Translations under genes and position numbers: made by a program
In this document: in pieces, positions 42,624-50,576 of the stretch
How the letters are laid out: each line of letters opens with the position of its first letter
How positions within the stretch are numbered: the stretch's first letter is position 1
Assembly (NCBI GenBank): GCA_000277545.1
Contig: AKXM01000027.1
Span: forward strand, 21,554 to 85,553
Length of the DNA stretch: 64,000 nucleotides
Source of the DNA: Enterobacter sp. Ag1
GTDB taxonomy: Bacteria; Pseudomonadota; Gammaproteobacteria; Enterobacterales; Enterobacteriaceae
Direction of reading: 5' to 3'
The notes under the pieces: model-generated
Database searches by the model: none
Told to the model about the DNA's origin: nothing
The model's input: only the letters and a program-made list of their open reading frames with translations

Positions 42624-43730
42624 TTATGCGAGTGACCGCAGCATTCTGCGGAGCGGTTCGGCGGCGCCCCACAGCAGCTGGTCGCCGACGGTGAAGGCGG
42701 AAAGGTACTCCGGCCCCATGTTCAGCTTGCGCAGACGGCCAACCGGCGTCGACAGCGTGCCGGTTACCGCGGCAGGCGTCAGTTCACGCATGGTGATATC
42801 GCGGTCGTTTGGCACCACTTTCGCCCACGGGTTGTGCGCGGCCAGCAGCTCTTCCACGGTAGGAATAGACACGTCTTTTTTCAGCTTGATGGTGAATGCC
42901 TGGCTGTGGCAGCGCAGCGCGCCAACGCGCACGCACAGACCGTCAACCGGGATAACAGCAGAGGTCGCAAGAATTTTGTTGGTCTCGGCCTGGCCTTTCC
43001 ACTCTTCACGGCTCTGGCCGTTGTCGAGCTGCTTGTCGATCCACGGGATCAGGCTCCCGGCCAGCGGCACGCCGAAGTTATCCACCGGCAGTTTGCCGCT
43101 GCGGCCAAGTTCGGTGACCTTACGTTCGATATCAAGAATAGCGGAAGCCGGATTTGCCAGTTCGGTAGAGACTTCGCCGTACAGCTGGCCCATTTGGTTC
43201 AGTAGCTCGCGCATATGACGCGCGCCGCCGCCGGATGCCGCCTGGTAAGTCGCCACGGAAACCCAGTCAACCAGGTCGTTGGCAAACAGGCCGCCGAGGG
43301 ACATCAGCATCAGGCTGACGGTGCAGTTACCGCCGACGAAGGTTTTCACACCTTTGTTCAGGCCTTCCTGAATAACGTGCTGGTTTACCGGGTCGAGGAT
43401 AATAATCGCGTCATCTTTCATGCGTAGAGAAGAAGCTGCGTCGATCCAGTAACCCTGCCAGCCGCTTTCACGGAGCTTTGGATAGATTTCGTTGGTATAA
43501 TCGCCGCCCTGGCAGGTCACGATGATATCCAGCGCCTTCAGCGCTTCCAGATCAAATGCGTCCTGCAGTGTACCGCCGGTGGTGCCGGCAAACATAGGGG
43601 CTGCCTGCCCAAGCTGGGAAGTGGAGAAGAAAACCGGACGAATGGCGTCAAAATCGCGCTCTTCCACCATGCGTTGCATGAGTACAGAGCCGACCATACC
43701 GCGCCAGCCAATAAAACCAACATTTTTCAT
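42624..43730 (-). CDS. asd: Aspartate-semialdehyde dehydrogenase
   Basis: A 368-residue enzyme (367 in E. coli). It reduces beta-aspartyl phosphate with NADPH to aspartate semialdehyde, the branch point to lysine, diaminopimelate, methionine and threonine. The NADP-binding start is [17 protein letters not shown]. The catalytic cysteine is in GGNCTVSLM, near residue 136. The substrate-binding arginine region is [13 protein letters not shown]. It forms its own unit between the glycogen operon and yhgN, with its own terminator. No lysine riboswitch was seen upstream of it. Confidence 0.98.
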   Translation of the reverse strand: MKNVGFIGWRGMVGSVLMQRMVEERDFDAIRPVFFSTSQLGQAAPMFAGTTGGTLQDAFDLEALKALDIIVTCQGGDYTNEIYPKLRESGWQGYWIDAASSLRMKDDAIIILDPVNQHVIQEGLNKGVKTFVGGNCTVSLMLMSLGGLFANDLVDWVSVATYQAASGGGARHMRELLNQMGQLYGEVSTELANPASAILDIERKVTELGRSGKLPVDNFGVPLAGSLIPWIDKQLDNGQSREEWKGQAETNKILATSAVIPVDGLCVRVGALRCHSQAFTIKLKKDVSIPTVEELLAAHNPWAKVVPNDRDITMRELTPAAVTGTLSTPVGRLRKLNMGPEYLSAFTVGDQLLWGAAEPLRRMLRSLA

Positions 43731-43904
43731 AGCGACTTAATCCTGCAGAGATGATTGCGTGTGTAAGCGCTGGCCGTGGGCCAGAACATCACTCCACCTT
43801 ACAAAATGCAGCCAAAGTCGCAAGTGAAATTAATCAATGATATCCACCGAGTCAGAAACAAAGCTTATTACCAGAAACAACTTGCCAGATTTTGGGGAAA
43901 ACAG

Positions 43905-44498
43905 ATGACTGAAATCATATCCGCCGCGGTACTCCTGATCCTGATTATGGACCCGCTGGGTAACCTGCCGATCTTTATGTCGGTCCTAAAACACACGGAG
44001 CCAAAGCGCCGCCGGGCCATTATGATCCGCGAACTGCTTATTGCTCTGCTGCTGATGCTTATCTTCCTGTTTGCCGGAGAAAAAATTCTTGGCTTCCTGA
44101 ATTTACGCGCTGAAACCGTGTCGATTTCAGGCGGCATCATTCTGTTCCTGATTGCCATTAAGATGATTTTCCCAGGCCAGGAAGGCAGTTCATCCGGCCT
44201 GCCTGCGGGTGAAGAACCGTTTATCGTACCGCTGGCGATTCCTCTGGTTGCTGGCCCTTCTTTGCTGGCGACGCTGATGCTGCTTTCGCACCAGTATCCA
44301 AATCAGATGGGGCATTTAGTGGCCGCGCTGATGCTGGCCTGGGGCGGTACCGTGGCAATTCTGCTGCAGTCTTCCCTGTTCCTGCGCCTGTTGGGTGAGA
44401 AAGGGGTTAACGCCCTGGAGCGTCTGATGGGGCTGGTGCTGGTGATGATTTCCACCCAGATGTTCCTGGACGGCATCCGCGCCTGGATGCGGGGGTAG
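43905..44498 (+). CDS. yhgN: MarC-family membrane protein YhgN
   Basis: A 197-residue inner membrane protein of the MarC/UPF0056 family, the same length as E. coli YhgN, with six predicted membrane helices. The family motif LIMDPLGNLPIFMSVLKH near the N-terminus is intact, as is LAIPLVAGPS in the middle. No transport substrate is established. The start at 43905 (MTEIISAAVLL) is chosen over a frame 43 codons longer: the extension has no hydrophobic or family character, and GGGGAAAA lies just upstream of 43905. It converges with gntU at a shared terminator. Confidence 0.92.
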   Translation: MTEIISAAVLLILIMDPLGNLPIFMSVLKHTEPKRRRAIMIRELLIALLLMLIFLFAGEKILGFLNLRAETVSISGGIILFLIAIKMIFPGQEGSSSGLPAGEEPFIVPLAIPLVAGPSLLATLMLLSHQYPNQMGHLVAALMLAWGGTVAILLQSSLFLRLLGEKGVNALERLMGLVLVMISTQMFLDGIRAWMRG

Positions 44499-44540
44499 GA
44501 CATCCCTCCCTCTGGGAGAAAGTCTGTTCAGGAGTAATAA

Positions 44541-44572
44541 AAAAGGCAGCCTCCGAAGAGCGCTGCCTTTTT
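44541..44572. terminator. Bidirectional terminator yhgN / gntU
   Basis: A 10-bp stem (AAAAGGCAGC / GCTGCCTTTT) around an 11-base loop, flanked by A and T runs on the two sides. It can serve both convergent transcripts. Confidence 0.9.
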
Positions 44573-44587
44573 GCTGGTCAGGATACT

Positions 44588-45928
44588 TTAACTCAGCAGG
44601 CTGAACGCAATCATCCCGACAATCGCCCCGGTGGTGCCGAGAATGGTTTCCATCATCGTCCAGGTTTTCAGCGTCTGCGCTTCGGTTGCGCCGGTAAACT
44701 TACCGAACAGCCAGAAGCCAGCGTCGTTCACGTGGCTCACCACAATAGAACCGCCGGCGATACAAATCGACAGAGCCGCCATTTGAGCGCCGTTATAATT
44801 CAGCTGCTCGATAACCGGCATCACCAGGCCAACCGCCGTCAGACAGGCCACGGTAGCGGAACCCTGAATGATACGCACCGCCGCCGCCAGCACGAAGCAG
44901 GTAATCGCGATAGGCAGGCCCATTCCGGTCAGCGCTTCGCCCAGTGCCGGGCCCACGCCGGAGTCAACCAGCACCTGTTTGAACACGCCACCGGCACCGA
45001 TAACCAGCAGGATAATGCCCGCCGGCTGCAGCGCCTGGCCGCAAATCGCCATCACTTTTTCTTTATCCATGCCCTGACGATACGCCAGGCCATAAATAGC
45101 CACCAGACAGGCGACCAGAATCGCAGTAAACGGATGGCCGATGAATTCGAGCCATTCGTACAGCGAAGAACCCGGCGCGGTAAAGCGAGCAGCGATAGTT
45201 TTCAGGCCAACCAGCACCAGCGGCAGCAGGATCAGCGACAGGCTGAAACCGAAGGACGGCAGCTTGCCTTCACCCAGATGCGGCTCGGAAATGTCTTCCG
45301 GAATTTCCAGCGAAACAAATTTGCTGATGAAGTTCCCGAACAGCGGCCCGGCGATAATCATGCCCGGGATCGCGGCGCACAGGCCAATCAGGATCATCCA
45401 GCCAAAGTCAGCGTGCATCTGTGAGGCCAGCAGCATCGGCGCAGGCCCCGGCAACAGGAACGCCGCAGCGGCAGCGACGCCAGCAAACAACGGAATCACC
45501 AGTTTCACCAGGTTCGTCCCGGTGTGGCGCGCCATTGAAAATGCCACGCTAATTAGCAGCACGATAGCCACTTCAAAGAACAGCGGCAGCGCGCAAATCA
45601 GGCCAGCCAGGCCAATCGCATAGTGCGCACGGCTGTGGCCGAAGGATTTCAGCATTTTGACGGCAATCTGATCCACCGCGCCGGTTTCATGCAGGATTTT
45701 ACCGAACATGGCACCCAGGGCGACCACAATCGCCAGGAAGCCCAGCGTCCCGCCCATGCCTTTCTGCATGGTGTCGGCAATTTTGTCGAGCGGCATGCCG
45801 GAGAAAAGCCCGGCACCAATAGAAACCACCATCAAAGCCACGAAGGCGTGCATACGCGCCTTCATCACTAAAAACAGCAGGAGCAGCACGGAGCCGACCG
45901 CGGTTAAAACAAGCGTTAATGTACTCAC
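44588..45928 (-). CDS. gntU: Low-affinity gluconate transporter GntU
   Basis: A 446-residue permease of the gluconate:H+ symporter (GntP) family, the length of E. coli GntU and close to it along the whole chain, with about 12-14 membrane helices. It imports gluconate. The start codon is GTG (45926-45928), overlapping the gntK stop codon as GTGA, so translation is coupled to gntK. In E. coli K-12 the high-affinity permease gntT lies between nfuA and malQ; that gene is missing at this place here, so GntU is the only gluconate permease in the window. Confidence 0.96.
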   Translation of the reverse strand: MSTLTLVLTAVGSVLLLLFLVMKARMHAFVALMVVSIGAGLFSGMPLDKIADTMQKGMGGTLGFLAIVVALGAMFGKILHETGAVDQIAVKMLKSFGHSRAHYAIGLAGLICALPLFFEVAIVLLISVAFSMARHTGTNLVKLVIPLFAGVAAAAAFLLPGPAPMLLASQMHADFGWMILIGLCAAIPGMIIAGPLFGNFISKFVSLEIPEDISEPHLGEGKLPSFGFSLSLILLPLVLVGLKTIAARFTAPGSSLYEWLEFIGHPFTAILVACLVAIYGLAYRQGMDKEKVMAICGQALQPAGIILLVIGAGGVFKQVLVDSGVGPALGEALTGMGLPIAITCFVLAAAVRIIQGSATVACLTAVGLVMPVIEQLNYNGAQMAALSICIAGGSIVVSHVNDAGFWLFGKFTGATEAQTLKTWTMMETILGTTGAIVGMIAFSLLS

Positions 45929-46458
45929 TCTGCGCTGCCTTGGTTGATCAATGCGAGGGTGCTGGCGACGACGCCGTCCAGCGGCTGGTCGATATCGACG
46001 ATCAGCACGTCTTTTTCATCCGCCTGCGGTTCTTGCAGGGTTTCGAATTGGGTCACCAGCATCTGGGTTTTAAAGAAGTGGCCTTTCCGCGCCTTCAGGC
46101 GGTTTTCGATCACTTCAAAATCACCTTTCATATAGATGAAGGAGAGGTTCGGGTTACCGTCACGCAGCAGGTCGCGATAGTGCTTTTTCAGCGCCGAGCA
46201 GACGATCAGCGAAACCTTGTTGGTGCGCTGCATCGCAAACGCGGCATCGTTCAACGCTTTCAGCCACGGGGTACGGTCGTCGTCGTTCAGCGGCTCGCCG
46301 GAGGCCATTTTCAGGATGTTGCTGCGGGGGTGCAGGAAGTCGCCGTCAAGAAACGCGGCGTTCAGCTGATGGGCAACTTCGCTGGCAACGGCGGATTTAC
46401 CGCTGCCGGAGACGCCCATCAGGACGTAAATGTGGTGGTCGTGGTTAGTAGTGCTCAT
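45925..46458 (-). CDS. gntK: Thermoresistant gluconokinase GntK
   Basis: A 177-residue P-loop kinase (175 in E. coli) that phosphorylates gluconate to 6-phosphogluconate for the Entner-Doudoroff and pentose phosphate routes. The Walker A is GVSGSGKSAV near residues 15-24. The substrate region DGDFLHPRSNILKMASGEPL follows. The start at 46458 (MSTTNHDHH) is set by the family N-terminus; a frame nine codons longer is rejected. It is the first gene of gntKU, with two GntR operators just upstream. Confidence 0.97.
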   Translation of the reverse strand: MSTTNHDHHIYVLMGVSGSGKSAVASEVAHQLNAAFLDGDFLHPRSNILKMASGEPLNDDDRTPWLKALNDAAFAMQRTNKVSLIVCSALKKHYRDLLRDGNPNLSFIYMKGDFEVIENRLKARKGHFFKTQMLVTQFETLQEPQADEKDVLIVDIDQPLDGVVASTLALINQGSAE

Positions 46459-46497
46459 GATGGCTCCGACTCTGACACAAAGCAATGCGCCTGGTTT

Positions 46498-46524
46498 TGT
46501 TACGGGTAACTGTTACCGATAACA
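46498..46524. promoter_or_regulatory. Tandem GntR operators upstream of gntK
   Basis: TGTTACGGGTAACT (46498-46511) and TGTTACCGATAACA (46511-46524) are two near-perfect palindromes of the GntR type that share one base, so their centres are 13 bases apart. They lie 40-66 bases upstream of gntK, where a repressor would block transcription until gluconate binds it. Confidence 0.85.
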
Positions 46525-46609
46525 TTTTCCGGTCTGGCTGAGCAATAAGCAATAACCATTAGCTTGCAAAGTGTATAAGTGTGAGCCACATCAAATAAAA
46601 AAATTTGGC

Positions 46610-47605
46610 CTAGATCGAGCCACCCGGCGACAACGTAAAACCTAAATCCAGCATTTTCGGGGTAATGATTTCACCGCGAATACGCGCCAGCAAACGCTCT
46701 GCGCCGATACGCCCCATGCGCTCTCGCGGGGTCAGCACGCTCGCCAGACGCGGCTCCATTACCTGCCCAATATCATGGCCGTGGAAACCGGCAATCGCCA
46801 TATCTTCCGGGATACGCAGCCCCTGGCGCTGGCATTCAAAGGCCGCACCAATCGCTAAGTCATCGTTGGTGCAGAAGATGCTGTCGAGCTGCGGATATTC
46901 GCGTTTTGCCTGGCGCAGCAGTTCAATGCCGGTGGAATAAGACGAGGAGTTTTCAATCATCACGCTGTACGGCGTCAGCCCGGCGTCGAGCATCGCCTGC
47001 TCGTAGCCTTTTTGCTTGATGAGGGTACGTTCATCGAGGCGCGCTCCCAGGTAAGCCACGTGTTTATGACCACGGGCAATAATGCTGGCCGTCATTTGAC
47101 GAGCCGCCTCGAAGTTATCAAAACCTACGGCGATATCCAGGCAAGGAGAAACGCTGTCCATCAGCTCCACCACCGGAATACCGGCAACTTCAATCATTTT
47201 CAGCGTTCTGGGCGTGTGGTTGCGCTCGGTCAGGATCAGGCCGTCGATATTCCAGGACAGCATGGATTCCAGACGCTCCTGCTCCAGTTCCGGCTTATAG
47301 CCGTAGTGAGCCAGCATAGTCTGGTAACCGTGGGCATCAATGACGTTTTCAATGCCGCGCAGCACTTCGGCGAACACCTGGTTGGTCAGGGAAGGCAGCA
47401 GGACGCCAATGGCCCGGCTGGTTGAATTAGAAAGGATATCCGGCGCACGGTTCGGGATATAGCCCAGTTCATCTAACGCGGCGGCAATTTTAACCTGCAG
47501 CGCGGCAGACACCTGATCCGGGTTGCGTAAAAAACGGCTGACCGTCATTTTGGTCACCCCAACGCGATCTGCAACATCCTGTAGTACCGGTCTTTTCTTT
47601 TTCAT
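46610..47605 (-). CDS. gntR: Gluconate operon repressor GntR (LacI family)
   Basis: A 331-residue LacI-type repressor, exactly the E. coli length. The N-terminal helix-turn-helix is VLQDVADRVGVTKMTVSRF (about residues 7-25), with the hinge near LSNSTSRAIGVLLPS. The periplasmic-binding-like domain that senses gluconate follows. The start at 47605 (MKKKRPVLQ) is chosen over a frame 16 codons longer on family grounds. It lies upstream of gntKU with 151 bases between, containing the operators. Confidence 0.97.
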   Translation of the reverse strand: MKKKRPVLQDVADRVGVTKMTVSRFLRNPDQVSAALQVKIAAALDELGYIPNRAPDILSNSTSRAIGVLLPSLTNQVFAEVLRGIENVIDAHGYQTMLAHYGYKPELEQERLESMLSWNIDGLILTERNHTPRTLKMIEVAGIPVVELMDSVSPCLDIAVGFDNFEAARQMTASIIARGHKHVAYLGARLDERTLIKQKGYEQAMLDAGLTPYSVMIENSSSYSTGIELLRQAKREYPQLDSIFCTNDDLAIGAAFECQRQGLRIPEDMAIAGFHGHDIGQVMEPRLASVLTPRERMGRIGAERLLARIRGEIITPKMLDLGFTLSPGGSI

Positions 47606-47651
47606 TGTCCTGCGCGACTTGTGAGTTTCGACAGCCGAGTTTAGCACGGAC

Positions 47652-47681
47652 AAAAGAAAACCCGCCCCTTTTTCAGGGGCA
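47652..47681 (-). terminator. Terminator after yhhW
   Basis: On the minus strand a 6-bp GC stem (GCCCCT / AGGGGC) with loop GAAAA is followed by GGG and then TTTTCTTTTG. It separates yhhW from the gntR promoter. Confidence 0.75.
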
Positions 47682-47698
47682 GGCTGTGACGGGTAACG

Positions 47699-48394
47699 TT
47701 ATACCGGTGGCAGGTCGAACAGCAGGATCTCGCTCGCTTCGTTGGCGTGAACGGAAATCGCCTGTTCATTCCAGACCGCGATCGCGTCGCTGGTTTTTGC
47801 CTGCGTACCGTTAATGGACACATCGCCTTTAACGACCTGGATCCAGACGCGGCGGTCGGCCGGAATTTGATAAACCGACTGTTCGTCTTTGGCCAGCGCC
47901 CAGCGGGACAGTTCCATATCCTGGTAAACCTTCAGCGATCCGTCGCGTGCATCCGGGGAAAGCACCAGCTGGCGCCCCTGAGGCGCATCAAAACGGCGCT
48001 GATCGTAGCGCGGCGTAATCCCGGTTTTTTCTGGAATGATCCAAATCTGGTACAGGCGCAGCGGTTCGGTCTGGCTGGCGTTGTACTCAGAGTGACGGAT
48101 CCCGGTCCCGGCGCTCATGATCTGGAACTCACCCGCAGGCACGCGTTCTTTATTGCCCATGCTGTCCTGGTGCTCAACCGCGCCTTCCATCACATAGGTC
48201 AGGATTTCCATGTCTTTGTGCGGATGGGTCCCAAAACCCTGCCCCGCATCGATCACGTCTTCGTTAATGACCCGCAGCGCCGAGAAGCCCATAAAGTTGG
48301 CGTCATAATAGTCGGCAAAAGAGAAGGTATGCCAGCTGTCCAGCCAGCCGTGGTTCGCATGGCCGCGGTCCTGTGCTTTTCTTAAGTAGATCAT
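47699..48394 (-). CDS. yhhW: Pirin-family quercetin 2,3-dioxygenase-like protein YhhW
   Basis: A 231-residue bicupin protein with the length of E. coli YhhW, a metal enzyme shown to oxidise quercetin in vitro; the natural substrate is unknown. The metal ligands are in THPHKDMEILTY (two His near residues 57 and 59) and in GIRHSEYN (His near 101, Glu near 103). The start at 48394 (MIYLRKAQDRGH) has GGAGG 8-12 bases upstream, and a 20-codon longer frame is rejected. It lies 123 bases downstream of yhhX, with an inverted repeat between. Confidence 0.93.
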   Translation of the reverse strand: MIYLRKAQDRGHANHGWLDSWHTFSFADYYDANFMGFSALRVINEDVIDAGQGFGTHPHKDMEILTYVMEGAVEHQDSMGNKERVPAGEFQIMSAGTGIRHSEYNASQTEPLRLYQIWIIPEKTGITPRYDQRRFDAPQGRQLVLSPDARDGSLKVYQDMELSRWALAKDEQSVYQIPADRRVWIQVVKGDVSINGTQAKTSDAIAVWNEQAISVHANEASEILLFDLPPV

Positions 48395-48466
48395 GGTATG
48401 TCCTCCGCAATTCGTTTGATGGGATAAGTGTGGACCCATTTCGCGGAGGATCATAGAGGGTGAAAA

Positions 48467-48510
48467 TTGACTCCTCTGTTCAAAAAAAGTGAACGAGTTG
48501 GAGGAGTCAA
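48467..48510 (-). repeat. Inverted repeat between yhhX and yhhW
   Basis: TTGACTCCTC (48467-48476) and GAGGAGTCAA (48501-48510) are perfect 10-base arms. Inner GTTC and GAAC can pair too. On the minus strand the structure is followed by TTTTC, so it may end the yhhX transcript. Its place 73 bases upstream of yhhW also allows an operator role. Confidence 0.6.
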
Positions 48511-48517
48511 AAAGTTA

Positions 48518-49555
48518 TCAGGCAAGGCTTACTGTCGCAGGAGAAGGCTGTTCAAAACCGCGCTCGAGGATTTCCAGGTTGGTGAGAACTTCAATTTCTC
48601 TGACGTAATTAGGCTTGCCGCCGATCAGCGTGTCGTACAGCGCATCATAGACGCGGCCATAGTCGCCCACTTCCGGTTTCCACTCCTCGCGCACCGTTTC
48701 CCCGGCTTCGTTAACATACTCCAGTGTCGCTACGCTGCTGTCGGCCCCGAACCCTTGCTCACCCGGCATGATGTACGCTTTGAGGCTGGTTTCCTGCTGA
48801 TCGATGCCGTACTTCACGAACGAGCCTTTGGTACCGTGCACGATAAATTTCGGGTAATCGATTTTCACCAGATGGCTGGTTTTCACGATCGCTTTCAGGT
48901 CGCCGTAGAACAGCTGGGCTTCAAAGGTATCGTCCGGATTAGCTTTGTTACGCAGGCTGCGGATGTCATAGGCGACATGGTCCGGGCGACCAAACAGGGA
49001 GATGATTTGGTCCATGGTGTGCACGCCCAGGCCGTAGAAAGCGCCGTCCGCCGGTTTACCAGGATTCGCAGGCGCATCCGGGCGATACATATCGAAGTGG
49101 CTTTCAATTTCCACAATCTTGCCGAGCTTGCCGCTCTCGATGGCTTTTTTCATCGTCAGGAAGCAGGCGTCAAAGCGACGGTTCTGGTAAGGCGTCACGA
49201 CCAGGCCCTTCTCTTTTGCCAGCGCAAACAGCTCGCGCGCTTCGGCAAGCGTCGGGGTGAAAGGTTTTTCCACGAGCACGTTTTTACCCGCTTCGAGCGC
49301 TTTTTTCGCGTACTCAAAATGGCTGTCAACGTGGGTGCAAATCACCACCAGTTTGACCAACGGGTCATTGAGAATGTCAGCGAGCTGGCTGGTGAAGTGA
49401 ATGCCCGCGTACTGCGGCTGTTGTTCCAGTTCCGGCTTTTCGCTACGGCGGAAGATATGGGCCACGTTGAGTTTGTCTTTACGAACCAGAACGAACGGCA
49501 GGTGATAGCGGGTGGTACTTTTACCAAAGCCGATGAAGGCACAGTGCAGAGTCAT
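48518..49555 (-). CDS. yhhX: Gfo/Idh/MocA family oxidoreductase YhhX
   Basis: A 345-residue NAD(P)-dependent oxidoreductase, the length of E. coli YhhX; its substrate is not known. The N-terminal Rossmann domain has GFGKSTTRYHLP. The family motif EKPFTPT, with the substrate-near lysine, lies near residue 95. The C-terminal alpha/beta domain contains GLGVHTMDQIISLFGRP. The start at 49555 (MTLHCAFIGFGK) is set by family and by AAGGA upstream; an 18-codon longer frame is rejected. It is upstream of yhhW and transcribed in the same direction as ryhB behind it. Confidence 0.93.
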   Translation of the reverse strand: MTLHCAFIGFGKSTTRYHLPFVLVRKDKLNVAHIFRRSEKPELEQQPQYAGIHFTSQLADILNDPLVKLVVICTHVDSHFEYAKKALEAGKNVLVEKPFTPTLAEARELFALAKEKGLVVTPYQNRRFDACFLTMKKAIESGKLGKIVEIESHFDMYRPDAPANPGKPADGAFYGLGVHTMDQIISLFGRPDHVAYDIRSLRNKANPDDTFEAQLFYGDLKAIVKTSHLVKIDYPKFIVHGTKGSFVKYGIDQQETSLKAYIMPGEQGFGADSSVATLEYVNEAGETVREEWKPEVGDYGRVYDALYDTLIGGKPNYVREIEVLTNLEILERGFEQPSPATVSLA

Positions 49556-49773
49556 TTCATTGTCCTTTTTGATTTGAGCTGCCTGTACCTTACTGCATTT
49601 TTCACCCACGTTTTATTAAAACCGGACAAAGGTTTGCCCAAAGGAGTTGGCGCTGTAGCAAGGCGGTAAGGCGGTAAGGCGGTAAGGGAAGGTATCCCGA
49701 TGAGCTTACTTCGGTAAGTGATTCGGGCAACTGAGCGCAGCCAACGCGGCTACGGGTTCAAATAAGAAAGGCA
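49556..49773. other. Gap between yhhX and ryhB with a short tandem repeat
   Basis: A 218-base non-coding stretch. It carries about three and a half copies of the 8-mer AAGGCGGT at 49660-49687, then a hairpin CTTAC-TTCG-GTAAG at about 49704-49717 in a sequence that resembles a dispersed enterobacterial intergenic element. It should also contain the yhhX promoter. No open frame with a binding site was found. Confidence 0.55.
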
Positions 49774-49871
49774 AAAAAAAAGCCAGCACCCGGCTGGCTA
49801 AAGTAATACTGGAAGCAATGTGAGCAATGTCGTGCTTTCAGGATGTCTCCGTAGGGGTCTCCCCTGAACGC
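49774..49871 (-). ncRNA. ryhB: RyhB small regulatory RNA
   Basis: The sequence has the conserved core of E. coli RyhB (GACATTGCTCACATTGCTTC, followed by CAGTATTACTT) and the same terminator stem AGCCAGC-CGGGT-GCTGGCT with a T run. The gene lies between yhhX and yhhY, as in E. coli. RyhB pairs with messages of iron-using proteins, with Hfq, when iron is low, and triggers their decay. The first 30 bases differ from E. coli: GGGGAGACCCC replaces GGAAGACCC, and one extra T precedes the terminator. The 5' end at 49871 is placed by alignment to E. coli, and the 3' end in the T run is approximate. Confidence 0.95.
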
Positions 49872-49874
49872 ATG

Positions 49875-49896
49875 GCAATAATAATCATTATCATTC
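49875..49896 (-). promoter_or_regulatory. Fur box of the ryhB promoter
   Basis: On the minus strand GATAATGATTATTATTGC follows the Fur consensus GATAATGATWATCATTATC closely in the first half. It ends only 4 bases from the RyhB 5' end, across the -10 region, so Fur with iron would block transcription. Confidence 0.88.
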
Positions 49897-49993
49897 GCAC
49901 TTGTAAAGCGTTTTTTGAAAAAAATAGCGTTGACTTATTGTTCAAAGTCAATGATGTTTAAAAGGTTTTCTATAACTCATTGAGGAGAAAAGG

Positions 49994-50491
49994 ATGAAAT
50001 CAGTTGTTGTGCGTCACGCCGAACCTGGCGATGCGGAAGCTTTACAGAAAATGTATGCCCATCCGGCGCTTTACCGCGACACGCTGCAGCTACCTCATCC
50101 TCCTCTAAAAGCCTGGCTGGACCGAATTACCGACCCCAGACCGGGGAGCCGACATCTGGTGGCATGCATCGACGATGAGATTGTGGGGCAGCTAACGGTC
50201 ACGGTGGAACAGTCCCCACGCCGCAGCCACGTCGCCACTTTCGGCATGGGCGTGCATTACGATCATCAGGGAAAAGGCATCGCTTCGGCTTTGCTTAAGG
50301 AAATGGTTGGCCTGTGCGATAAGTGGCTGCGCATCGAGCGCATCGAGCTGACGGTGTATACCGATAACGCGGCTGCGCTGGCGGTGTACCGCAAGTTTGG
50401 CTTCGAGGTGGAAGGCACCGGGAAGCGCTTTGCGCTGCGCGACGGCGAGTATGTGGATGCCTATTTTATGGCGCGTTTTAAGCCGGAGTGA
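49994..50491 (+). CDS. yhhY: GNAT N-acetyltransferase YhhY/AaaT
   Basis: A 165-residue GNAT enzyme (162 in E. coli). E. coli YhhY was reported to acetylate the amino group of aromatic amino acids and methionine; that function is inferred here. The acetyl-CoA binding motif A is GVHYDHQGKGIASALLKEM. Motif B is in IELTVYTDNAAALAVYRKFGF. The catalytic context EGTGKRFALRDGEYVDAYFM is conserved. AGGAG is present ahead of the ATG. A repeat hairpin follows before the convergent ggt gene. Confidence 0.9.
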   Translation: MKSVVVRHAEPGDAEALQKMYAHPALYRDTLQLPHPPLKAWLDRITDPRPGSRHLVACIDDEIVGQLTVTVEQSPRRSHVATFGMGVHYDHQGKGIASALLKEMVGLCDKWLRIERIELTVYTDNAAALAVYRKFGFEVEGTGKRFALRDGEYVDAYFMARFKPE

Positions 50492-50497
50492 TTTTTA

Positions 50498-50534
50498 CCC
50501 TCACCCCGACCCTCTCCCTAAAAGAGAGAGGGGG
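50498..50534 (+). repeat. Dispersed GC-rich hairpin repeat, copy 5 (yhhY-ggt)
   Basis: CCCTCACCCCGA, then CCCTCTCCCT, AAA, and AGAGAGAGGGGG. One mismatch in the stem. A degenerate second half-element (CCCTCTCGGTGAGGGGGC) follows at about 50556-50573. It lies between convergent genes, like copies 1 to 4. Confidence 0.8.
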
Positions 50535-50576
50535 AAAACAAGCGTGTTTCTTGCAGCCCTCTCGGTGAGGGGGCAA

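Noticed and set aside
42363..43904. A lysine riboswitch or similar RNA switch near asd
   Set aside because: The gap upstream of asd (43731-43904) has no conserved stem set that I can recognise, and asd of enterobacteria is not known to carry a lysine riboswitch.
49660..49687. Short tandem repeat as a possible CRISPR array
   Set aside because: The unit is 8 bases with no spacers and no cas genes anywhere in the window.
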